DNA from: Trichomonas tenax
Lineage: Eukaryota; Parabasalia; Trichomonadida; Trichomonadidae
Assembly (NCBI GenBank): GCA_023091735.1
Contig: JALKBU010000069.1
Location: 31,328-95,327 of the forward strand
Reading direction: 5' to 3'
DNA: 64,000 nucleotides
Within the stretch, counting starts at the first letter, position 1, and every line of letters begins with the position of its first letter. The position numbers and the translations under genes were made by a program. The notes under the pieces were generated by a model that saw only the letters and a program-made list of their open reading frames with translations, was not told where the DNA came from and did not search any database. This document shows positions 58,078 to 64,000 of this stretch, one piece after another.

Positions 58078-59301
58078 ATGAATACAACAATATTGAGGTT
58101 GTCATTAAATGGATTGATCTCAAATTCACCGATTTTTTCATCCAACAGACAGCTCATAATGAGGAACAGCGTTTTCAACAGATTTACATCAAATATTATT
58201 CATCAATCGAATATATTCAAGAAATTAAGCGTTCATTCCTCGAAATTTTCTAATGGCCTTGCCTCGGCAATTCATGTTTCATCGGAAGAATACAAAGATA
58301 TGATTATTTATGATAGAATCGAAATCGAAAATCAAGAAACGGTTATTGAAAGATGCTACTTCTACAAAATCAAGTCAGCAGAGCACTCAGCCCTAGAAAT
58401 CGCTCTTCAAGCAGTCCAAATCAATGTTTCGAAATGTACATTTTTCGAATGCTCATCAGTCAAGCGTCCAGGTGCTGTAGACATATCTTCACATATAGTG
58501 CTTGCCATTGACTCTATTTGTATTTTACATTCGCAAACATCATCCAATGATATTCCAATTATCATTATTCAAGATGCATACAAGACTTCCATTGATGGTA
58601 TTTCTATTGCCGAATCACAATGCAACGGATCCATCTTTAAATTGAACACTGATGCTGATACATTGTCCACAAAAAATATAAACTTTTCGAAATGTTCATC
58701 TTCTCTCGGTTTATATATTCCATCGAAAAAGGAGGGAATTTCGTATTCCATTTTCACTCAGAACACAGTCAAAAAGAATTTCATTGAAGCATTATACACC
58801 TTCAATATGCAGAGTTCTGTTTTCATCGAAAACAAAGCAGACAAGATGATGAAATTCATGGGCGATTGGTTCACGATTGAGAAATCAATCTTCTCGAAAT
58901 CCGAATATAAGACATTCATTGAAGCCGACAAAACACAGAGTGGAACGGTTAAATCATGCGAATTCGACTTCGCATCAAGTGAATTAGGTGAAATACAAAA
59001 CATCAATTGCAAATTCGACGTTAAAGATTTCACGTATCCTCTTATCAATGCTTCTGAATGCTACATAATCCCACTTCCAACTTCAACACCTACACCGTCA
59101 GAAATAGCTCCAATCGTTATCGGACGCAATGTCTACGAGTATGGCTACACATTGATCATTGTTTTCGTACTCGCATTGATGATTACTGTTGGCGGTTATA
59201 TTATTTACAGAAGATTATCCCGTCATACAGTCGTACCACATGATGACAATTATCTTACTGATGAAGGACAAATCGCAGATGAGTTAATTGATTCTCCATA
59301 A
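58078..59301 (+). CDS. Surface protein with right-handed beta-helix ectodomain and C-terminal membrane anchor
   Basis: From ATG 58078 the protein has 407 residues. Residues about 20-310 contain short repeated strands of the parallel beta-helix type, with many N/C/F ladders such as VIERCYFYKI, INVSKCTFFECSS, TKNINFSKCSSS and MQSSVFIENKA. This resembles the Pmp-like surface proteins of trichomonads. A spacer PTSTPTPSEIAP leads to one membrane helix (about 344-368, YGYTLIIVFVLALMITVGGY) and a short tail with YRRLSRH and an acidic end. No signal peptide is evident at the N-terminus, so this may be a truncated family member or use the helix as anchor. The initiator fixes the start. Confidence 0.7.
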   Translation: MNTTILRLSLNGLISNSPIFSSNRQLIMRNSVFNRFTSNIIHQSNIFKKLSVHSSKFSNGLASAIHVSSEEYKDMIIYDRIEIENQETVIERCYFYKIKSAEHSALEIALQAVQINVSKCTFFECSSVKRPGAVDISSHIVLAIDSICILHSQTSSNDIPIIIIQDAYKTSIDGISIAESQCNGSIFKLNTDADTLSTKNINFSKCSSSLGLYIPSKKEGISYSIFTQNTVKKNFIEALYTFNMQSSVFIENKADKMMKFMGDWFTIEKSIFSKSEYKTFIEADKTQSGTVKSCEFDFASSELGEIQNINCKFDVKDFTYPLINASECYIIPLPTSTPTPSEIAPIVIGRNVYEYGYTLIIVFVLALMITVGGYIIYRRLSRHTVVPHDDNYLTDEGQIADELIDSP

Positions 59302-59355
59302 TAAATACTTTGTTTTAGACTCTAAAATAAATCGACTTTCTCTTTATAATAAAAT

Positions 59356-60756
59356 TTATATTTCTTCCTTTAACTGTTCATCAGTTGTTTTCTCTTCAGT
59401 TGCCTTTTCTTCATTTTCCTTTTCTCCATCAACTGTTTTTTCTGCATCTTCTTTGGGCTTTTCTTCCTCTTCCTTATTTTCTTTGACATTCCATTCCTCC
59501 TTTATTTCGTCAGCAGTCTTTTCTTCGGCTGGTTTCTCAGGAGGTTGTTCTTCTTCAACTTGAGGCTTAGGTTTAACCTTTGGCTTCTTCTCTTCGAACT
59601 CTGGCTCTTCGTATGTGCTGTACTCTCCTCTGGCCTCGCCTTCTTCGACTTCGACTCCTTCAAGATCTCCATCCTCATCTTCATCATCAGACAAAAGTTC
59701 TTCATCAGGAATTTGGATGCCATCGCCTTCACCGAGTTCCGCTCTTCTCTTTGCAATCTTCTCCTGCCTGAGCTTCTCTTTACGCTCACGTGTCATGTTC
59801 GCTTTATGCTCGAGCTTTAATTTCTTCAATTTACCGAACTTATCTGCTTTATCAGCATATTCTTCGCGATCTTTGTCGTTGTCAGCGACTTCAGCAGCAG
59901 CTTTATAGATTTGAGACATAGAGTCTTCCTCCTCACCATAGTCATTCTCTTCTTGGATCCTCATCATCTCTTCTCTGTAATTCTTGAGGTCCTTAAGTTC
60001 CTTCTCGCGATCCAATTCAGCAGCGAACTTGGAAACTTCTTTATAAGCATCGTGTGATAATTTGCAGACGATGTCGAGCTTTGTGTAGTTAGATCTATCC
60101 TTCTGCTGCTTGAGGACTTCGAGCTTAGCCTCTAATATCTCCTTTTCTGTCTGATTCACGCATGCTTTGATATCAGAGCGAATTCTATTTCTCTCAAGCT
60201 TGTCTGCTGGAATGAATTCTTTGAGTTTCTCCATAAGCTCCTCCCTCTTGGCCTGGCAGAGCCTGGCATCGGCCTTATCGACCGCTGTGCGAATTAATTT
60301 TTCTTGTAATTTAATTGTTTCGTGTAACTCGACAATTGCTGGATTTTCGTCATCCTTCTCCTTCTTCCTCAGTTGCTTATAGTTATTATAGATCTGTGCC
60401 AAGATTTCCATTGCTAAAACTTTTGGAAGTGTTTTTTCTGTGACTGGAATTTGTATATCTGTAATTTTTAGAGAGTGTACAGTCACAAACACCTCTTCGC
60501 TTTCTGATTCTTCGTACAAAATTCCCCAATCTATTGGTAATCGTTCATATGCGGCCACATATTGTGCAGCAGTTTGATAGGCATCTATGAGAGGAGAGAG
60601 GCTGCGCGCAAATCCTGGAACGTGGCACGCACATACTATTAAAAGTGGAGACATTCCGTCGATTTTCGACTCATAAGTCTCTTTACTGTACATTTCCAAG
60701 GGAATTCCAACTGGGTCCCTCCAAGCGAGAGCCGAGAATATCAAAGAGTAAATCAT
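59356..60756 (-). CDS. Long acidic/basic coiled-coil protein, unknown function
   Basis: The 466-residue protein has a compact N-terminal part (1-110, with a hydrophobic LLIVCACHVPGFARSL stretch and SLKITDIQIPVTEKTLPK). A long coiled coil (about 120-345) is rich in Lys/Glu/Arg, and an acidic, repetitive tail follows (EEKPKEDAEKTVDGEKENEE). No signal peptide or known domain was recognised. It is convergent with the beta-helix gene, leaving a 54-base gap. ATG 60756 follows TTCATTTTTATT at about 21 bases. Confidence 0.7.
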   Translation of the reverse strand: MIYSLIFSALAWRDPVGIPLEMYSKETYESKIDGMSPLLIVCACHVPGFARSLSPLIDAYQTAAQYVAAYERLPIDWGILYEESESEEVFVTVHSLKITDIQIPVTEKTLPKVLAMEILAQIYNNYKQLRKKEKDDENPAIVELHETIKLQEKLIRTAVDKADARLCQAKREELMEKLKEFIPADKLERNRIRSDIKACVNQTEKEILEAKLEVLKQQKDRSNYTKLDIVCKLSHDAYKEVSKFAAELDREKELKDLKNYREEMMRIQEENDYGEEEDSMSQIYKAAAEVADNDKDREEYADKADKFGKLKKLKLEHKANMTRERKEKLRQEKIAKRRAELGEGDGIQIPDEELLSDDEDEDGDLEGVEVEEGEARGEYSTYEEPEFEEKKPKVKPKPQVEEEQPPEKPAEEKTADEIKEEWNVKENKEEEEKPKEDAEKTVDGEKENEEKATEEKTTDEQLKEEI

Positions 60757-61175
60757 ATTCTTGCGGCCAATAAAAATGAATAGAATAAACTTTTGAAGTG
60801 TTATATTTACAACAAATAAACTCTATATTCCTTTATATCTCTATCCAAATCTCTTTATAAAATCGAATAATTCTTGAACAGATCGTTTTAAGCCAACAAC
60901 TTAATAGACCTCCATCCCCATATCATCAATTCCTAATCTTTGATCAATATTTATTCCAATTAATATAATTTTTAATTACCATTATTACCTGTGTTCAACT
61001 TTATGAAGAGATACCTGCCTATATGATTCTAAACGGAAAACAGTTTTATGAAAAATTATAAATTTTGATAAAAATAGTATTGCTGAAAGATTAAAATTTT
61101 ACTTAAGATATTCATTAAAATCATAATCTTATTTTAAATTTTAAATAAATAAATAAATAACAAAAATGAACTCAA
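60757..61175. other. AT-rich intergenic region
   Basis: It includes initiator TCATTT (60779-60774, minus strand) of the coiled-coil gene, and nothing else recognised. Confidence 0.45.
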
Positions 61176-61204
61176 TTTAAAACATAACATATGAATGTGG
61201 AGCT

Positions 61205-62587
61205 TCAGTATTCATCTCGATATGGGTCGAAAACAAGAACGGCATCAAGCATATCTTGTTCGTCTTGATTTTTAGCTTCATAGTTGTAGAAAAGATCTGC
61301 GAACGTTTGATTGTCGAAGATTTCATTGATCCATTCTTTCTGGTCGCAATTATCTGCGACTTCAAGAATTCGATAAAATGCATCAAGAAATTGCTCTGTG
61401 TATTCGGGCATTGAATCAATTTCCGTTTCGATGTAATCAAGAATGCCAAAGTTCAGCATGAAAGACATTGCTTCTCCATTCCTTGTGACTTCGATAAAAG
61501 CTAAAACACAATCAAGAATATCTTTCCTGATATTGAACGGCAGTGTTTCTTGGGAAAGAGTAATGATATGTTGGAAAAGCCCATTTGTTATGAGATCCAA
61601 TGAGATTTTTTCATCCTCGGATCTTGAATTGCGGAGAAGTTCAGATAACAAATAACATGCATCTCCAAGCAATTCATTCTCAACTGCTATAAATTTAATT
61701 GTATATGCGAGAAGCTCTTGGAAATGGTTTGGAGGAAGTGGATCGCTAACTCTATGAAATATTTTCCCAAAATAAGCGAAAACAAGTTTCAATGTTGATA
61801 CAGATTCAGCAGGAATTGATAACAAAAGATTAAACAATGTTTCGTCACGAACATACTTTAGTGTTTTGTTTCGAACTGTAATCTGAAGATCTGCGAGAGG
61901 CATAAGTAAGCGCTCGATTATTTCAGCATTCTGTGAGGAAATTATGATTTCAGAAATTTTATCTGCGAATGGCAATAAAAACTCAATATCTTCGTCTGAA
62001 TCATAGTCTGTGAGTGCACCAACTAAATATCTAACTTGGTCTATAACTTGTGGTGTCAAATTGTTGCATAGTTCGTTGATGGAATTAATAAAATTATATT
62101 GCATACAAAAATCAAAAACCGTATGAAAGCTAGAATTATGGTGACGTTTCCTTGCATCGAAATATAGAAGATCAGTGATTAAAAGCATTGCACCGTCTTC
62201 TGGTAAATTTTGATAAATTTTTTCATGTAATTGATTGTAATATATCAGATTATAATATAAATCGGAGTTTCCTAATATTCGTGATAGTGATTTTGAAGCT
62301 TTATTTCTTATTTCAACATCTGAACAAAAAGTCGGATCGAGATAATTAGTTAAATTTGGTATCATTTGTATATCATCCCTTTTAAATTTGTCCCTTGAAA
62401 AGTAACTGTCAATGATTTCAATAGATTGTGCGAAATTTTGAATTTCGGCCAGATTTGCAAAGGCTTCGACCATCATTTCATAAGTTACTTGAGTTCCATT
62501 GTCTGTATCCTGTTCGGTGTCATTACTACGGCGCATCAATATTTGATCAGATACATCAATTTTCTTTTTTCTCTCGATCGAATGCAT
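61205..62587 (-). CDS. Armadillo/importin-alpha-like helical repeat protein
   Basis: The 460-residue protein begins with a basic stretch (SIERKKKIDVSDQILMRRSN) in the place of an importin-beta-binding region. Helical armadillo-like repeats follow, for example IPNLTNYLDPTFCSDVEIRN, ASKSLSRILGNSD and LITNGLFQHIITLSQ, to an acidic end (VFDPYRDEY). It is shorter and more divergent than importin-alpha, and the nuclear-localisation-signal-binding Trp/Asn ladder is absent, so the role is unknown. Its last 185 bp occur again, unchanged, at 57675-57859. The start ATG is preceded by AAAAAGTGTCA. Confidence 0.65.
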   Translation of the reverse strand: MHSIERKKKIDVSDQILMRRSNDTEQDTDNGTQVTYEMMVEAFANLAEIQNFAQSIEIIDSYFSRDKFKRDDIQMIPNLTNYLDPTFCSDVEIRNKASKSLSRILGNSDLYYNLIYYNQLHEKIYQNLPEDGAMLLITDLLYFDARKRHHNSSFHTVFDFCMQYNFINSINELCNNLTPQVIDQVRYLVGALTDYDSDEDIEFLLPFADKISEIIISSQNAEIIERLLMPLADLQITVRNKTLKYVRDETLFNLLLSIPAESVSTLKLVFAYFGKIFHRVSDPLPPNHFQELLAYTIKFIAVENELLGDACYLLSELLRNSRSEDEKISLDLITNGLFQHIITLSQETLPFNIRKDILDCVLAFIEVTRNGEAMSFMLNFGILDYIETEIDSMPEYTEQFLDAFYRILEVADNCDQKEWINEIFDNQTFADLFYNYEAKNQDEQDMLDAVLVFDPYRDEY

Positions 62588-62613
62588 TTTGACACTTTTT
62601 AAATTTACATAAG

Positions 62614-62663
62614 TTTATATGGCAAAAATAATTTTACACGTCATGATTATTGATTACGTGTCA
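62614..62663 (+). promoter_or_regulatory. Three TTTACACGTCA-type motifs at 19-20 bp spacing
   Basis: TTTATATGGCA (62614), TTTACACGTCA (62633) and ATTACGTGTCA (62653) lie 27-76 bp before the armadillo gene start at 62587, in reverse orientation relative to that gene. Confidence 0.5.
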
Positions 62664-63224
62664 AAAAATCCACTTTGATCATTCTCATAGTAAAGCCTAT
62701 ATGATGTATTTCGTGATTTCGCATGCAAATGAACGCACATTTGATAAATTAAAATGCTGAATTGAACAATAAACACAGTCCAACATATTATGCATCTGTT
62801 GTATATCATGTTTGCACTCCAGTAGTATACAGATTGTGATTTTTCGAGGTAATCCAAAATTTGGCTAACCACTAAAAATCAGCAATCTGAGAATATCCAT
62901 AATCATAATTTCCCTAATATATATAAAATAAACAATTTCCCTATAATTTATATCGAAGTCCCAATAATTTCTTATTATTTGTTATTAAAATATATTGTTT
63001 AATTAATAATTAAAATTCTTATGGTAGGAATTTATTAATGGTTTCCTATAAATTTGTAAAATAAAAAATAGTTTTGCATAACTAATAGTAGAATATGTTT
63101 GGGGGCTGGTTGTCACTTTTTGTAACTATATATAGTGGGTATAATACCCAATTATATATATAGTGGGAAAAACTAAGTTAATTTTTATTATTTAATTTTT
63201 TATTTCTTACATAAACATCGGACA
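62664..63224. other. Intergenic region leading into an AT-rich block
   Basis: Around 63100-63165 are GGTTGTCACTTTTTGTAAC and two TATATATAGTGGG words flanking TGGGTATAATACCCA, a small palindrome. AACTAAGTTAATTTTTATT then precedes the 63225 gene and is repeated in altered form before 63856. Confidence 0.5.
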
Positions 63225-63589
63225 ATGTCGAATATAAAAAGTGATAAAATAGATGAAAGAGTTATTGATGATGGAGTACATGTTTATATTTTAAGATTTA
63301 AAGGTAAACAATATTATAGAATGATAAATCCTGATTACATAAAGCATATATTTATTAAAGAAGATTGTGAGGTATTGAATCCTGAAGATGCAAAGATAAA
63401 AATAAAATTTATTTAATTTCTTATAACAAATGGCATTCATTAGGTATTAGAAAACATTTTAAAGAATATGGGAAATCAACAAAATTTTTCAAGGGAGCTG
63501 AAATCATTGATGGATTGTATGATGATAGAGTAAATAAACTTGGTAATATTGGTGAAGACCGGAATAAAATTGACCTGGATACTCTTTAG
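63225..63589 (+). pseudogene. Frameshifted small gene of an AT-rich multigene block
   Basis: Frame 1 from ATG 63225 reads MSNIKSDKIDERVIDD, then VHVYILRFKGKQYYRMINPD, to a stop at 63416. In the next frame the protein clearly continues (YNKWHSLGIRKHFKEYGKST, then KFFKGAEIIDGLYDDRVNK) to TAG at 63589. The break is near 63405 in an A/T run. Together this is about 120 residues, basic and Tyr/Lys-rich. No known domain was recognised. Codons are strongly A/T-ending, unlike the housekeeping genes here, and the 5' flank resembles that of the neighbour at 63856. Confidence 0.62.
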
Positions 63590-63635
63590 AACTCCAATGA
63601 TTTGATTTATTCTATCGTTAATAAAGTTAGTAATT

Positions 63636-63688
63636 AGATGTTCGCAGAATCCACGACTGCGCCGTGTCTTCTCCGAACATCTATTTAA
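63636..63688. repeat. Hairpin with AGATGTTCG/CGAACATCT arms
   Basis: The arms pair over 9 bp around CAGAATCCACGACTGCGCCG plus TGTCTTCTC. It sits between the two AT-rich genes and is notably GC-richer than its surroundings. Confidence 0.6.
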
Positions 63689-63855
63689 ATATATTTACGG
63701 TAGAGTTAGTTTTACAAGTTAGGGTCCCCCCTATATAGAAAATAAAATTTTGAATTACTTACAAAAACTAACGTTAATTTTATTTTGGAATTCTTGATTT
63801 TATAAAATCTAGTCACTTTTAAAAATAATTTATTTTTTTATTTCCTAAGTAAACA

Positions 63856-64000
63856 ATGACATTCATTCCTTTAAAAGGTTATGAGGGTAAATACGAAATA
63901 TTGAACATCTATCCTTACTGTATAAAGAAAGTGGAGAATAATAAGATTCTAAACATTTATGTTAGCAATGGATTCTATAGCGTATGTTTAAATATAACAA
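63856..64000 (+). CDS. NUMOD4-like protein, start of a possible HNH-type nuclease gene (partial)
   Basis: The first 48 codons read MTFIPLKGYEGKYEILNIYP, then YCIKKVENN, running off the window. The phrase GYEGKYEI followed by an Asn matches the NUMOD4 module, which in many mobile nucleases precedes an HNH domain. Whether an HNH domain follows cannot be seen. Codons are AT-ending as in the previous gene, and both share the leader TATTTC(C/T)TA..TAAACA before the ATG. Confidence 0.5.
   Translation, partial: MTFIPLKGYEGKYEILNIYPYCIKKVENNKILNIYVSNGFYSVCLNIT

Noticed and set aside
63164..63180. CRISPR-like or other prokaryotic features anywhere in the window
   Set aside because: No regularly spaced identical repeats with unique spacers of suitable size. 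All genes are eukaryotic, and the 19-bp motif arrays are too short and too degenerate.

Overview
The window reads as nuclear DNA of a trichomonad parabasalid (Trichomonas/Tritrichomonas type). The evidence is AT-rich DNA, long intronless eukaryotic genes, very short 5' leaders beginning at TCA-type initiators (TCATTT, TCAATT) a few bases before the ATG, and families known to be expanded in these protists: BspA-like leucine-rich repeats, F5/8C-type modules, ankyrin pieces, CAP/SCP proteins, Frag1/DRAM-like membrane proteins and NEK kinases. The species cannot be fixed from this sequence alone.

Layout. 1-5.8 kb: the 5' 1920 codons of a giant USP-type deubiquitinase (minus), open to the window edge. 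6.1-10.3 kb: SKP1, a sphingomyelin-synthase-like membrane protein lacking catalytic histidines, and a CARMIL-like leucine-rich repeat protein with a repetitive charged tail. 10.7-16.1 kb: a broken four-helix membrane gene, an intact type I membrane protein, and a decayed BspA-like gene. 16.3-18.3 kb: VMA21-like and protein O-mannosyltransferase genes. 18.3-21 kb: gene-poor, with a GC-richer island that may be a structured RNA. 21-24.6 kb: a double-CAP protein, a Frag1-like protein and a charged coiled-coil protein. 24.8-31 kb: tRNA-Ala, importin-beta, a tRNA-like Pol III locus, and an importin-alpha-like gene. 31.5-41.5 kb: PPP phosphatase, MATE transporter, a broken glycerol-3-phosphate dehydrogenase, a variant DHHC acyltransferase and a HAD phosphatase.

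41.6-49.3 kb is accessory DNA. It holds a 3.4 kb element with about 280 bp terminal inverted repeats and a series of internal hairpins, a small inverted-repeat element carrying the end of a tyrosine recombinase, and four or more decayed F5/8C-like gene copies. 49.4-52.6 kb has a Rab GTPase and an ER Hsp70 (GRP170-like). 53.9-55.1 kb is again mobile-element debris: a repeat with a long A tract, an N-terminal tyrosine recombinase piece and an ankyrin fragment. 55.3-62.6 kb has a NEK kinase, a duplicated gene end, a beta-helix surface protein, an acidic coiled-coil protein and an armadillo-type protein. 63.2-64 kb is a very AT-rich block with a frameshifted gene and a NUMOD4-like gene entering from the right.

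Functional themes are nuclear transport (importin-alpha-like and importin-beta genes facing away from each other), ubiquitin pathway (SKP1, USP), secretory pathway and membranes (VMA21, PMT, GRP170, Rab, DHHC) and signalling. The strongest unexplained signals are 11-bp TTTAC(A/G)(T/C)G(A/T)CA motifs arrayed at 19-20 bp spacing near gene starts, the hairpin-rich long-TIR element, and the tRNA-like Pol III locus.
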